Origin: Desulfofustis limnaeus
GTDB lineage: Bacteria; Desulfobacterota; Desulfobulbia; Desulfobulbales; Desulfocapsaceae
Direction of reading: 5' to 3'
Length of the DNA: 64,000 nucleotides
Assembly: GCF_023169885.1 (NCBI RefSeq)
Contig: NZ_AP025516.1
Span: 3,823,501-3,887,500, forward strand
A program made the translations under genes and the position numbers. Numbering within the stretch: position 1 is the stretch's first letter; each line of letters opens with the position of its first letter. Under the pieces are notes generated by a model. The model had not been told where the DNA came from. It did no database searches and saw only the letters and a program-made list of their open reading frames with translations. Below, piece by piece: positions 1 through 9,037 of this stretch.

Positions 1-2
1 AA

Positions 3-1052
3 GACGCCGGTAAACTCATCCATGATGAACGGGAACCATATTCTTATGTTGATTTGAACCGAACCGGAACACCTCTTTTGGAGATTGTCTCCGAACCGGA
101 TATGCGTTCTCCCGAAGAGGCCGTGGCCTACCTGAAAAAGATCCATGCCATACTGCGCTACCTGGATGTCTGTGACGGAAACATGCAAGAGGGCAGCTTT
201 CGTTGCGATGCAAACATATCCTTGCGTCCTCGGGGTGAGCGAGCTTTTGGTACTCGAACTGAATTGAAAAATATGAACTCGTTCCGCAACGTGCAAGCGG
301 CGCTGGAATTCGAGGTGCGGCGTCAGCGCGACATTTTGTTGGAGGGCGACAAGGTTATACAAGAAACACTGTTATGGAACCCCGATACGGGGCGTACCGA
401 ACCTATGCGTGGGAAAGAGGATGCGCATGATTATCGGTATTTTCCTTGTCCGGATCTGGTGCCGGTGGTCATTGCTCCGGAGTGGGTGCAAGCGGTTCGC
501 CAGTCCATGCCGGAACTGCCGGATGAGAGAAGGACTCGGTTCATGACGCAATTCACCCTTAACGAGGTGGATGCCTCACTGCTCATCGAGGATAAAGATC
601 TGGCAGATTACTATGAGAAAACCGTAGCTCGTTGCGGGAATGCCAAGCGAGCTGCCAACTGGATCATGACTGAGTTGTTGCGAGAACTAAAAGGCGGATC
701 CGTTGCATCGTGCAAGGTAACCGCAGACCAACTCGGAGATCTGCTCCTCTTGATAGAATCCGGCACCATCAGCGGTAAAATTGCCAAGTCGGTTTTTACG
801 GAGATGATGGCACGTGGAGGAGATGCAAAACAGATCGTGACCGAGCAAAATCTGGTGCAGGTATCAGATGAGGATGAGTTATTGACGGTCATTCGTACTA
901 TTTTGCAGGAGCACACCGGTCAAGTGGAAGAGTATCGGGGCGGCAAACAGAAGGTGTTCGGCTTCTTCGTTGGCCAGGTCATGCGTCAGACCAAGGGAAA
1001 GGCGAATCCGCAACTGGTGAACGAGATACTCGCCAGGGAACTGAGTGGCTAA
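3..1052 (+). CDS. gatB: Aspartyl/glutamyl-tRNA amidotransferase subunit B (3' part)
   Basis: GatB transamidates Glu-tRNAGln or Asp-tRNAAsn in the cytoplasm, as part of the GatCAB complex. The reading frame is open from the window edge, so the 5' end lies outside. The first visible residues include the GatB signature VDLNRTGTPLLEIVSEPD. The DYRYFPCPDL motif follows near codon 145, then the helical GatB_Yqey tail ending KANPQLVNEIL. About 350 codons are present of the usual 475-480. radC starts 9 nt downstream on the same strand, suggesting one transcript. Family assignment is certain; only the missing N-terminus limits the call. Confidence 0.97.
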   Translation, partial: DAGKLIHDEREPYSYVDLNRTGTPLLEIVSEPDMRSPEEAVAYLKKIHAILRYLDVCDGNMQEGSFRCDANISLRPRGERAFGTRTELKNMNSFRNVQAALEFEVRRQRDILLEGDKVIQETLLWNPDTGRTEPMRGKEDAHDYRYFPCPDLVPVVIAPEWVQAVRQSMPELPDERRTRFMTQFTLNEVDASLLIEDKDLADYYEKTVARCGNAKRAANWIMTELLRELKGGSVASCKVTADQLGDLLLLIESGTISGKIAKSVFTEMMARGGDAKQIVTEQNLVQVSDEDELLTVIRTILQEHTGQVEEYRGGKQKVFGFFVGQVMRQTKGKANPQLVNEILARELSG

Positions 1053-1061
1053 AGAAGGCCG

Positions 1062-1790
1062 ATGGACAAGGGACAATGGCAACAGCGAGGGGCTGGCCAT
1101 CGACAGCGACTGCGGGACAGGTTTCTCGATCAAGGGCTGGCAGCTTTAAGCGATACGGAGATCCTTGAATTGCTGTTGTCGTTTGGTACCCCGCGAGGGG
1201 ATTGTAAACAGCAGGCACGAGAATTACTTGGACGATTTTCGTCACTTCCCGGTGTCCTCGATGCTGAAGCAGATGATCTTCTGCAGATTAGCGGGGTTGG
1301 ACCAAAAAATTGTTTTGCCCTTCGCTTCATCAAGGCTGTGGCCGATCGTTACTTGCAGCAGCGCATGAGGGGTAGATCGTATCTCCGTTCGTCGCAGGCG
1401 GTACATGATTATCTGCTCCATTCGATGCGCGGTTTACCCCGTGAAGTTTTTACCGTTATCTATCTGGATTCGTCTCTGGCAATACTTGATTCGGAGGTAG
1501 TTGCGGAAGGGACGGTCAATGTCAACACGGTGTATCCCCGGGAGATTGTCCGCAGGGCGTTGTCACGCAACGCTGCGGCGCTGATTGTCGCGCACAATCA
1601 CCCATCCGGTGCTGTTTCGCCGTCACAGCAGGACCACCATCTGACCCGGACACTCTATCTTGTCTGCAATCTGATGCAGATCAGGTTGCTTGATCACCTC
1701 ATTATCGGTGATCGTTGTTTCAGTTTTGCGGATAACGGGTTGATGGAGGAAATCTGCAGATGGTACGAAACGGTGAATGGCCAGTTGTAA
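1062..1790 (+). CDS. radC: RadC/JAB-MPN domain protein
   Basis: RadC-family (UPF0758) protein of 242 aa. An N-terminal helix-hairpin-helix region contains ISGVGPKNCFAL (about residues 76-87). The C-terminal JAB/MPN domain holds the JAMM-type metal motif HNHPSG (178-183) with the following S and D191. The family was linked historically to DNA repair, but its biochemical role is still unsettled, and a metal-dependent hydrolase fold is what the sequence shows. The ATG lies 9 nt after gatB and hemW follows after 12 nt, so the three genes are probably co-transcribed. Confidence 0.93.
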   Translation: MDKGQWQQRGAGHRQRLRDRFLDQGLAALSDTEILELLLSFGTPRGDCKQQARELLGRFSSLPGVLDAEADDLLQISGVGPKNCFALRFIKAVADRYLQQRMRGRSYLRSSQAVHDYLLHSMRGLPREVFTVIYLDSSLAILDSEVVAEGTVNVNTVYPREIVRRALSRNAAALIVAHNHPSGAVSPSQQDHHLTRTLYLVCNLMQIRLLDHLIIGDRCFSFADNGLMEEICRWYETVNGQL

Positions 1791-1802
1791 GGGATCCTGA
1801 AC

Positions 1803-2930
1803 GTGACCAGCCTCTATCTGCATATTCCTTTTTGTTCCCGCAAATGTTGTTATTGCTCGTTTCACTCAGGCGCGCACCCGGAATCCCTCCAGATCCGCTA
1901 TGGTCAAGCGATCAATCGGGAAATTGAGCAAACAGCCGTTGCCAACGGTCAGCCACGTTTGGACACGCTCTTTATCGGTGGCGGTACACCCAGTGTTCTT
2001 CCCGCCCAAGTACTCGGTTCGATCCTAGCCACCTGCAGAAAGGCCTTCTCCTGGTGTGATGAGGCGGAAGTGTCAATTGAAGTGAATCCGGAAACGGTGC
2101 TGGGGGAGCTGCTGCAAAACCTAAGATGTCATGGCGTCAATCGACTTTCCATGGGGGTTCAATCCCTGAACGACGGGGAGCTGAATTTACTGGGCCGGAC
2201 GCATACGGCCGCTCAGGGCAGGGAAGCCCTGGTACGGGCGCGGCAGGCTGGTTTTACCAATATCAACATCGATCTCATGTATGGGATACCTGGGCAGACG
2301 GTGCAAAGTTGGCGAGACACCCTGCTCCGGGCGCTCGATATGGACCTTGAGCATCTTTCTCTCTACCAGCTGAGTGTTGAAGAAGGGACGACCTTTGCTG
2401 ATCTACTAAAAAAAGGTGAGCTGGAGCTGCCGGATGAAGAAGCGATTCTGGAAATGGATGAGATCGCGAACCAAGAGAGTGGCATGGCCGGCTACCATCG
2501 CTATGAGATCTCAAATTACGCCAAGCCCGGGAAGTTCTGCCGACACAATCTAGTTTACTGGCACAATGAGCCCTACGTGGCGTGCGGGGCGGCTGCGGTC
2601 AGTTACACCGCGGGAAATCGTTGCCTACGCCAGCCCGATCCAGCTCTTTATAGCGATTGGTTGGAAAGCGGCCTTTCGCCGTTGATCGAATGCGAGCACC
2701 TTCCGGTAGAGCAGGCTTTTCGGGAGACCATGGTCATGGGGTTGCGTCTTACGGCAGGTGTTTCGCGTCAACGGCTTCAGGGCCGGTTTGGCTGTGGAGT
2801 GCAGGACATCTATGGGAACCGGCTCGATCGTCTCATCAGCAGTGGCTTGTTGTGCTTTGATGGCGAGCGCTATTTTCTAAGCGAACGCGGCCGGCTTCTG
2901 GCCAATGTGGTTATGGCTGATTTGGTGTGA
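1803..2930 (+). CDS. hemW: Radical SAM heme chaperone HemW
   Basis: HemW-type radical SAM protein of 375 aa, starting with GTG at 1803. The N-terminal CX3CX2C cluster motif is C11, C15, C18 (HIPFCSRKCCYCSF). The next residues lack the extra cysteine typical of true coproporphyrinogen dehydrogenase HemN, so HemW is the better call. GGGTPS (about residues 60-65) is the radical SAM glycine-rich segment, and the C-terminal HemN_C region is present. HemW proteins bind heme and deliver it to target enzymes. It is the third gene after gatB and radC and converges with the next gene, with a gap of only 20 nt. Confidence 0.92.
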   Translation: MTSLYLHIPFCSRKCCYCSFHSGAHPESLQIRYGQAINREIEQTAVANGQPRLDTLFIGGGTPSVLPAQVLGSILATCRKAFSWCDEAEVSIEVNPETVLGELLQNLRCHGVNRLSMGVQSLNDGELNLLGRTHTAAQGREALVRARQAGFTNINIDLMYGIPGQTVQSWRDTLLRALDMDLEHLSLYQLSVEEGTTFADLLKKGELELPDEEAILEMDEIANQESGMAGYHRYEISNYAKPGKFCRHNLVYWHNEPYVACGAAAVSYTAGNRCLRQPDPALYSDWLESGLSPLIECEHLPVEQAFRETMVMGLRLTAGVSRQRLQGRFGCGVQDIYGNRLDRLISSGLLCFDGERYFLSERGRLLANVVMADLV

Positions 2931-2950
2931 GCAGGGGGGGGACCCATCCT

Positions 2951-3742
2951 TCATGCCTGGTCAGGCGGTGCCCGGTGTTCAACGGCGACGAAGTTCAGAG
3001 TGGCGTGCACGGTCAGCAGGGGGAAGAGCAGCGCCATGAAGAAAATATTGAAAAAAGGTATCATACCGACAAAGGCAGGCAGGACGCCGATCCTGATGCT
3101 GGCGCGCAGGTGGCTGCGCAGCCAGGAGAGTTTGGCACCGAGACTCCAGCGGCGACGTGAAGCCGGGTAGTCGATGAACATCAAGGTGGAATACAAGGTG
3201 TAGAGAAAGATAACCGACAGCTGGCCGAAAATGGGAATAAAGCCAAGGAACAGGGCGAAGATCGTCACCAGGATGCCACATGAAGCTATTTTTAGGCCTT
3301 CCCACAAGTCGATGAGCATGGTTTTCAGGGTAAAGCCCTCATCGTCGACAAACGCATTACCCAAGAACAGTTTTTCAGCGGCGCTGCTGAGAATGGCATA
3401 AAATGGCGAACAGAGGCTGTAGGCAACGAGGAAGGCGATAAAAAAGGAAATTACCCGGGAAACGATCAAAAACAAAGCTTTGACGATAAACCAGCCGCTG
3501 TAGGTGAGCCAATCGAGCCAGGATTCTCTGACGGGTGCTTCTCCTAAAAAAGTGGTGGTGAGGGAGTCGAGCAAACCGGTGGAGAGAGAGAAGCCCATCC
3601 AGGTCAACAGAATGGTGCTTACCGTCAGCCCGGCCGACCAGGTCAGCAGACGCGGCTTACTGAGAAGAAAGGAGAAGGATTTGACTAGGGGGATCCAATC
3701 GTTGGATGACCCCGGTCTCTCGTGGGGAGCCGATGGTTTCAT
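2951..3742 (-). CDS. EI24/CysZ-like integral membrane protein
   Basis: Membrane protein of 263 aa with about five hydrophobic segments (roughly residues 35-55, 83-110, 150-175, 178-195, 218-245). The segment IDYPASRRRWSLGAKLSWL before the last membrane span is typical of the EI24 (PF07264) family, which includes the sulfate permease CysZ. Sulfate transport is therefore possible, but many EI24 proteins have no known role and no sulfur-assimilation gene is adjacent. It converges on hemW. The start is the ATG at 3742, since the protein aligns over full length from MKPSAPHE and no better start is visible. Confidence 0.8.
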   Translation of the reverse strand: MKPSAPHERPGSSNDWIPLVKSFSFLLSKPRLLTWSAGLTVSTILLTWMGFSLSTGLLDSLTTTFLGEAPVRESWLDWLTYSGWFIVKALFLIVSRVISFFIAFLVAYSLCSPFYAILSSAAEKLFLGNAFVDDEGFTLKTMLIDLWEGLKIASCGILVTIFALFLGFIPIFGQLSVIFLYTLYSTLMFIDYPASRRRWSLGAKLSWLRSHLRASIRIGVLPAFVGMIPFFNIFFMALLFPLLTVHATLNFVAVEHRAPPDQA

Positions 3743-3915
3743 GGGGTGTCGGTAGCGGGCCGGTTATAGGGATTTTTCCCAGTTGATTATGATGACTTCC
3801 GCCCCATACCATGCGCACTGGTCGTTTACCGTGCAAGGAAAAAGGCAGGCAGAAGCGGTTTCATCTGGATGGTCCACGGGAACAAAAGATCTTCAGCCCA
3901 CGGCCGCGCCTCGGT

Positions 3916-3934
3916 ACCCCCCGTACATGGGGGT
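3916..3934. repeat. Short GC-rich inverted repeat upstream of radA
   Basis: ACCCCC and GGGGGT form a 6-bp stem around a 7-nt loop, 40 nt before the radA ATG. It lies in the 231-nt gap between the divergent EI24 gene and radA, where no other gene was seen. Its role is unknown; it could end or attenuate leftward or rightward transcription. Confidence 0.3.
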
Positions 3935-3973
3935 GGATCATTGGCTGAGATACCATCCTGCAAGGGGTAACTG

Positions 3974-5353
3974 ATGGCGATTACGCCTAAGAGAGGGCAC
4001 GCAAAGATGGCCTTTGTCTGTCGGGAATGCGGCCATCAAAGTGGACGTTGGTTGGGCCGCTGCCCTGGCTGCGGCCAGTGGGAGTGCATGGTCGAGGAGG
4101 AGGTCGTTGGTGCCGGTCGTAGCCGAAGCCATGAATATGTGGAGCCGCAGCCGCTGACCATGGCACCGGACGGGGATCACCAACGCATCGTCATCGGCGT
4201 GAGCGAGCTTGACCGGGTACTCGGCGGCGGGATCGTGCCTGGGTCGGTTATTTTGATCGGAGGCGATCCCGGCATCGGCAAATCAACCCTGCTGCTGCAG
4301 TTGTTGTCGGCGCTGGCCGCTCGGGGGCACCAGGTACTCTACGTCTCCGGTGAGGAATCGGCACATCAGATCAAGTCGCGAGCGAAACGGTTGTCTGCCG
4401 TTCATGAGAGGCACCTGTTGGCGACCGAAACGGCCGTGGAACGCATCGCGGCCATGACCACCGCCATCAGGCCGATGGTGGTCGCGATTGATTCGATCCA
4501 AACGCTGACCTGTGCCGATTACCCATCATCGCCGGGCTCGGTGACCCAGGTCCGTGAATCCGCCTCGTATCTCCTTGATTTGGCCAAGAAGGAAAATATC
4601 CCGATGATCCTGGTCGGGCATGTGACCAAGGAGGGAACCCTGGCTGGCCCGCGAGTCCTCGAGCATATGGTCGATACGGTGCTGTATTTCGAGGGCGATC
4701 GAAGTCACGCATTTCGTATTCTCCGCACGGTAAAAAACCGTTTCGGCTCGACCAACGAGATCGGGGTTTTCTCGATGAAGGAGGAAGGCCTGGTCCCAGT
4801 GGCCAATCCATCGGAGCTGTTTCTCGCCGAACGGCCGCTGGATGTTGCCGGTTCGGTAGTGCTGGCGACGATGGAAGGGACACGACCGATTCTCGTGGAA
4901 GTGCAAGCTCTGGTAAGCCCAACCAACCTGGGGACGGCGAGGAGGACGGCGGCGGGAGCCGATCCGAAACGGTTGGCGCTGCTCTGTGCCGTCTTGGAAA
5001 AAAAGGCTGGCCTGGATTTTTACGGCCACGATATCTTTTTGAATATTGCCGGTGGCATGCAGATCGACGAACCGGCGCTCGACCTCGGGGTTATCGGCGC
5101 GCTCGCCTCGAGCCTCCTGGAGCGGCCGGTGGCTGCCGACACGGTCCTCGCCGGAGAAATCGGCCTGGCTGGAGAGATTCGTGCGGTCGGGCACATGGAA
5201 CAGCGGGTTGCCGAAGCTGAGCGGCTTGGCTTCAAACACTTTATCATGCCCAAGACCAATGCCGACCGGTTGGCAGCGGGTTCGACGAATATACGCGTCA
5301 TGGGGGTTGCAACGGTGGACGAATTCCTTAAGGTAATAGCGAGTTCCCTTTAA
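3974..5353 (+). CDS. radA: DNA repair protein RadA (Sms)
   Basis: RadA/Sms of 459 aa, a RecA-like branch-migration helicase used in recombinational repair. The order is: N-terminal zinc finger C16-C19/C30-C33, ATPase core with Walker A GGDPGIGKST (about 96-105), the RadA-specific KNRFGSTNE motif (about residues 252-260), and a C-terminal Lon-protease-like domain. The ATG at 3974 is preceded by AAGGGG at good spacing. A second in-frame ATG at 4007 (residue 12) would still leave the zinc finger intact but has a weaker ribosome site. A stem-loop follows the stop codon, so the downstream membrane gene may be expressed separately. Confidence 0.96.
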   Translation: MAITPKRGHAKMAFVCRECGHQSGRWLGRCPGCGQWECMVEEEVVGAGRSRSHEYVEPQPLTMAPDGDHQRIVIGVSELDRVLGGGIVPGSVILIGGDPGIGKSTLLLQLLSALAARGHQVLYVSGEESAHQIKSRAKRLSAVHERHLLATETAVERIAAMTTAIRPMVVAIDSIQTLTCADYPSSPGSVTQVRESASYLLDLAKKENIPMILVGHVTKEGTLAGPRVLEHMVDTVLYFEGDRSHAFRILRTVKNRFGSTNEIGVFSMKEEGLVPVANPSELFLAERPLDVAGSVVLATMEGTRPILVEVQALVSPTNLGTARRTAAGADPKRLALLCAVLEKKAGLDFYGHDIFLNIAGGMQIDEPALDLGVIGALASSLLERPVAADTVLAGEIGLAGEIRAVGHMEQRVAEAERLGFKHFIMPKTNADRLAAGSTNIRVMGVATVDEFLKVIASSL

Positions 5354-5360
5354 GGGGGCA

Positions 5361-5389
5361 TTGAAAAATTCGAAATGGCAATTTTTCAA
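5361..5389 (+). terminator. Stem-loop after radA
   Basis: Perfect 10-bp inverted repeat, TTGAAAAATT (5361-5370) and AATTTTTCAA (5380-5389), around a 9-nt loop, starting 7 nt after the radA stop codon. The stem is AT-rich and only a mixed sequence follows, so it is a weak terminator or an attenuator rather than a textbook rho-independent terminator. Confidence 0.45.
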
Positions 5390-5423
5390 GGTTCCCTTAA
5401 CAAGCGAAAAGGAGCGGTGCATC

Positions 5424-6065
5424 ATGGACATCAAGAATTTGTTCGTTTCGGCCTGGCAACACACGGTTACCTTTATTGGCCCGGTACTGCTGGTCACGTT
5501 CGTTCAGATGGTGCTCATCGTTGTGAGTCTCGGTGTTTTGGCGCCGGTAACCACCGCCGGTTATGTGCAGTCGCTGTTGTTGGCCGTGCGCGAAGGTCGG
5601 CCGCCGGAGATCAAGGATCTGTTTTCTCAGATGAAATTGTTTTTTCCGCTGCTGCTGCTCTTTATTGCGCTGGCCATCGTTATCTTTATCGGCTTCTCGT
5701 TTTTGGTCTTGCCAGGTTTCGTCGCTGCAGGATTTGTCGCCTTTGCCGCGTTTTACCTGCTGCCGTTAATGACCGACCAGGGGTTGGGGGTGCTGGATGC
5801 CCTGAAGAAATCATGGGAGATTGCCGTTCGCCCGCCGATTACCGATCACGTGATCGTGGCCATCGTCTATGTGGCGATCATGAGTCTCGGCGGATCATTG
5901 CCGTTTGCGTTCCTGCTCACGCAACCGCTGGCAACCTTTATCCAGGTGGCCGCTTACCAGGAACGGGTGGCCTTGCCCGAAAAAAGGGAGACCCCGCAGC
6001 CCATGTCGGCACCGCCACCGCCACCACCCGAGACCGGCAATGAGATCAGGGAAAAGTCTGAGTAA
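5424..6065 (+). CDS. Predicted inner-membrane protein with proline-rich tail
   Basis: Membrane protein of 213 aa. The start is taken at ATG 5424 (MDIKNLFVSAW) because AAAAGGAG lies just upstream; a longer frame would start inside the radA stem-loop. Hydrophobic stretches lie at about residues 17-40, 70-115 and 145-165. The sequence ends with a cytosolic-type tail containing a run of six prolines. The layout (paired helices, GLGVLDALKKSWEIA before the last helices) resembles DUF4013/DUF975-like bacterial membrane proteins, but I do not recognise the family firmly and give no function. A 34-codon membrane peptide gene follows after 16 nt. Confidence 0.7.
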   Translation: MDIKNLFVSAWQHTVTFIGPVLLVTFVQMVLIVVSLGVLAPVTTAGYVQSLLLAVREGRPPEIKDLFSQMKLFFPLLLLFIALAIVIFIGFSFLVLPGFVAAGFVAFAAFYLLPLMTDQGLGVLDALKKSWEIAVRPPITDHVIVAIVYVAIMSLGGSLPFAFLLTQPLATFIQVAAYQERVALPEKRETPQPMSAPPPPPPETGNEIREKSE

Positions 6066-6081
6066 AAAAGGAGAAAGCCCA

Positions 6082-6186
6082 ATGGAAACGAGCGGCCATC
6101 ATCAGGAGGACCACCAGGTCTGTTATCAGGTCGGCCTGTTTTTCATCGCGGTACTGGCTCTTGTCGTCCTGATCGCGCTCTGGTAA
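6082..6186 (+). CDS. Small single-span membrane protein (34 aa)
   Basis: Short gene encoding 34 residues. A polar, His-rich N-terminus (METSGHHQEDHQVCYQ) is followed by one hydrophobic helix (about residues 18-33) ending IALW. AAAAAGGAGAAAG lies 7-9 nt before the ATG, which is a strong ribosome-binding site and the main reason to believe the gene. It follows the 213-aa membrane protein by 16 nt, so the two probably share a transcript and perhaps a complex. Similar His-rich one-helix peptides exist, but I do not recognise a named family. The 168 nt to lon hold no other gene. Confidence 0.55.
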   Translation: METSGHHQEDHQVCYQVGLFFIAVLALVVLIALW

Positions 6187-6354
6187 CGATCGAACGAGCA
6201 GGCGGTGAGACCGGTTCACCTCGGGGTAGTATAGTTATCGGCGTCAATCGCTGCCGGCACCGGCAAAACCGACGATGCATGGTTGGTAAACGGCATACGT
6301 GCTTCACCATGGGTAAGGGTTTCATTCACAAGATAATCAGGAGCTACGATAGAA

Positions 6355-8796
6355 ATGGCAGAAGAACCGACAATTCTTGATCCGCACGACCAGCAGGAGG
6401 ACGAACAGGAAGCGGGAAAGCAGGATACCAATACCTCTCTGGTACCGGCTCGTGACCTGCTCCCGGAAATGTTGCTGATCATACCCCTGTTCGATCGACC
6501 GATGTTCCCCAAAATGATGGGGCCGATCGTCGTTGAAGATGAGCAGTTACAAGACTCCATCAGCGAGGCCCATGAGCAGGGGATCCCGATTTACCTGGGC
6601 CTGCTTCTCGTTAAACCGGTGGAGACCGGCATGGTCCAGGCGCCGCAGTCGATTGAGGATTTTCATTCGGTTGGTGTCGCCGCCAAGGTGGTACAGATCT
6701 CCACCCGGACTCAGGGACAACCGTTGCAGCTGGTGGCCCAGGCCCAGGAACGGTTTATCGTCAAGGAATTGGTGAAGGAAAAACCGATCTTCAAGGCACG
6801 GGTGGAATACCTGTTTGAAAAAAAGCGGGAGTCCAACGAGGAAATAAAGGCCTATTCGGTGGCGGTCATCGACTGCATCAAGGAGTTGGTGACGCTCAAC
6901 CCGCTGTTCAAGGAAGGCCTCGGCCTGCTCCTGGAACGGATCAACGTCAGTGATCCCAGTGCCCTGGCCGATTTCGCCGCATCCATGACCACCTCGTCTG
7001 GGTCTGAGTTGCAGACCATCCTCGAAACCGCTCCGGTGCGGCAGCGCTTGGAGCGGGTGCTGATCCTTCTGAAAAAGGAGATAGAGATCTCCAAGCTCAA
7101 GGCAGATATCTCCAAACGGATCGAGGAGCGGTTGTCCAAGCAGCAGCGTGAGTTTTTCCTCAAGCAGCAATTACGTGAGATCAAAAAAGAACTGGGCATC
7201 GCCAAGGACGACACGCAGAGCGAACTGGAAAAGTTCGAGAAGCGGCTGCGCCAGCTCAAGCCTTCTCCGGAGGCGAAGGACCGTATCGACGAGGAGATGG
7301 AGAAACTGAAGCTGCTCGAACCGTCCTCCGCCGAGTTCAATGTCACCAGAGCCTACCTGGACTGGTTGACCATTCTCCCCTGGGGCGTCTATACGAAGGA
7401 CAATTACGATATCGCCAAGGCGGAGCGAATCCTCAATCAGGACCATTACGGGCTGGAGGAGGTCAAGGAGCGCATCCTCGAACTGATCTCGGTGGGTATC
7501 GTCAAGGGGGATCTGGCCGGTTCCATCATCCTGCTGATCGGCCCTCCCGGCGTCGGCAAGACCTCGGTCGGCCAATCCATTGCGCGCAGTATCGGCCGTC
7601 AGTTCTACCGCTTCTCTCTGGGCGGGATGCGCGATGAAGCGGAAATCAAGGGCCACCGAAGGACGTACATTGGGGCGTTGCCGGGAAAATTTATTCAGGC
7701 GATCAAGACCTGCAAGACGGCCAACCCCTTGATCATGCTCGACGAAATAGACAAGATCGGGGCCAGCTTTCGCGGCGACCCCGCCTCGGCCTTGCTGGAA
7801 GTGCTGGATCCGGAGCAGAACCGCGATTTTCTCGATCACTACCTCGATGTCCGTTTCGATCTCTCCAAGGTTCTTTTTATCTGTACCGCCAACCAGATGG
7901 AAACGATCCCCAGCCCGCTCATTGACCGTATGGAGGTAATCAAGCTGCCCGGCTATATCCAGGCTGAGAAAGTTGAGATCGCCAGGCGTCACTTGCTTCC
8001 CAAACAACTGAAATTACACGGCCTGGACAAAAAGCAGGTGGCCATTTCCCGGCCGGTGATCAGCGCCATCGTGGATGGCTATGCCCGGGAGGCCGGGGTC
8101 AGGAACCTGGAGAACCGGATCAAGAAAATCCTGCGCAAGGTGGCGAAGGATCTGGTCAGCGACCCGGACAAAACGGTAAAAGTCAAAATATCCGATCTCC
8201 CCGGACTGCTCGGCCGCAAAGTCTTTTCTGACGAAAAGATCTTCAGCAAGCCGCGGGTCGGCGTCGTTACCGGGCTGGCCTATACCAGCAATGGCGGGGC
8301 GACGCTCCATATCGAAGCGGCGGCCGTTGCCACCGGCACTCCCGGCTTCAAGCAGACCGGCCAGTTAGGGCAGGTGATGATCGAGTCTTCGGAGATAGCC
8401 TATAGCTACATTCGTTCGCTGTTCACCGATGACGAGAAGACCATGGATTTCTTCCGTAAGAGCTATATCCATCTGCACGTTCCGGCTGGAGCGACGCCGA
8501 AGGACGGGCCTTCAGCCGGCATCACCATGGCCTGCGCACTCTATTCACTGGCGGTTGGCAAGCCGATTGTCGCCGATACCGCGATGACCGGCGAGTTGAC
8601 CTTGAGCGGGCTGGTTATGCCCATCGGTGGCGTGAAAGAGAAGGTTATTGCGGCAAAACGGGCAAAGCTGAAGCAGGTGATCCTGCCGGAGGAGAACAAG
8701 GAAGATTTCGATCTTCTCCCCGACCATATCCGTGAGGGCATAACGGCCCGCTTTGTTAAAACGTTTCAAGACGTTCTCACCATCTGTTTCTCCTGA
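6355..8796 (+). CDS. lon: ATP-dependent protease Lon
   Basis: Lon (La) serine protease of 813 aa, which degrades damaged and regulatory proteins in the cytoplasm. An N-terminal LAN substrate-binding domain covers about residues 40-240, followed by a long coiled helix ([20 protein letters not shown]). The AAA+ module has Walker A GPPGVGKT at 396-403 and Walker [10 protein letters not shown]. The C-terminal protease domain has the catalytic serine S720 in PKDGPSAG and lysine K763. All key residues are intact and the length is normal. GGAG lies 12 nt before the ATG. No clear heat-shock promoter was found in the 168 nt upstream. A strong 18-bp hairpin lies 57 nt downstream. Confidence 0.98.
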   Translation: MAEEPTILDPHDQQEDEQEAGKQDTNTSLVPARDLLPEMLLIIPLFDRPMFPKMMGPIVVEDEQLQDSISEAHEQGIPIYLGLLLVKPVETGMVQAPQSIEDFHSVGVAAKVVQISTRTQGQPLQLVAQAQERFIVKELVKEKPIFKARVEYLFEKKRESNEEIKAYSVAVIDCIKELVTLNPLFKEGLGLLLERINVSDPSALADFAASMTTSSGSELQTILETAPVRQRLERVLILLKKEIEISKLKADISKRIEERLSKQQREFFLKQQLREIKKELGIAKDDTQSELEKFEKRLRQLKPSPEAKDRIDEEMEKLKLLEPSSAEFNVTRAYLDWLTILPWGVYTKDNYDIAKAERILNQDHYGLEEVKERILELISVGIVKGDLAGSIILLIGPPGVGKTSVGQSIARSIGRQFYRFSLGGMRDEAEIKGHRRTYIGALPGKFIQAIKTCKTANPLIMLDEIDKIGASFRGDPASALLEVLDPEQNRDFLDHYLDVRFDLSKVLFICTANQMETIPSPLIDRMEVIKLPGYIQAEKVEIARRHLLPKQLKLHGLDKKQVAISRPVISAIVDGYAREAGVRNLENRIKKILRKVAKDLVSDPDKTVKVKISDLPGLLGRKVFSDEKIFSKPRVGVVTGLAYTSNGGATLHIEAAAVATGTPGFKQTGQLGQVMIESSEIAYSYIRSLFTDDEKTMDFFRKSYIHLHVPAGATPKDGPSAGITMACALYSLAVGKPIVADTAMTGELTLSGLVMPIGGVKEKVIAAKRAKLKQVILPEENKEDFDLLPDHIREGITARFVKTFQDVLTICFS

Positions 8797-8852
8797 GAAA
8801 AACGGTGCCGCCCCTCGCATGGTCAGGCACCTGTTTCCCTCAGCGCCCCCCA

Positions 8853-8893
8853 CGGTACCGGATGGCAGATAGTGCATCTGCCATCCGGTACCG
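8853..8893 (+). terminator. Perfect 18-bp inverted repeat after lon
   Basis: The arms 8853-8870 and 8876-8893 (each beginning CGGTACCGGATGG) are perfect reverse complements around a 5-nt loop. It sits 57 nt after the lon stop and 145 nt before the next gene. No strong T-run follows, so it may act as a transcription stop, an mRNA stabiliser or a protein-binding palindrome (it contains two GGTACC half-sites). Confidence 0.55.
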
Positions 8894-9037
8894 CTGCGTA
8901 TTTGACAAGAACTGAAGACCACGTATACAATATCGTCGGTGTTGCGGATGTCGTGCCGCAGACGGGGAGACGGGTGATCTGGTGACATCCGGCCCCCTTT
9001 GGGATGACAGTGTTGCCAGGCATGAAGGGGAGACACC

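Noticed and set aside
3905-3973. THI-box (TPP riboswitch)-like bases GGCTGAGA upstream of radA
   Set aside because: Only the CTGAGA piece matches; the second conserved half (CTGATC ... AATACC) is absent, and radA is not a thiamin gene.
5361-5423. N-terminal extension of the membrane protein gene after radA
   Set aside because: The extension lies in a perfect stem-loop and has no ribosome site, whereas ATG 5424 follows AAAAGGAG.
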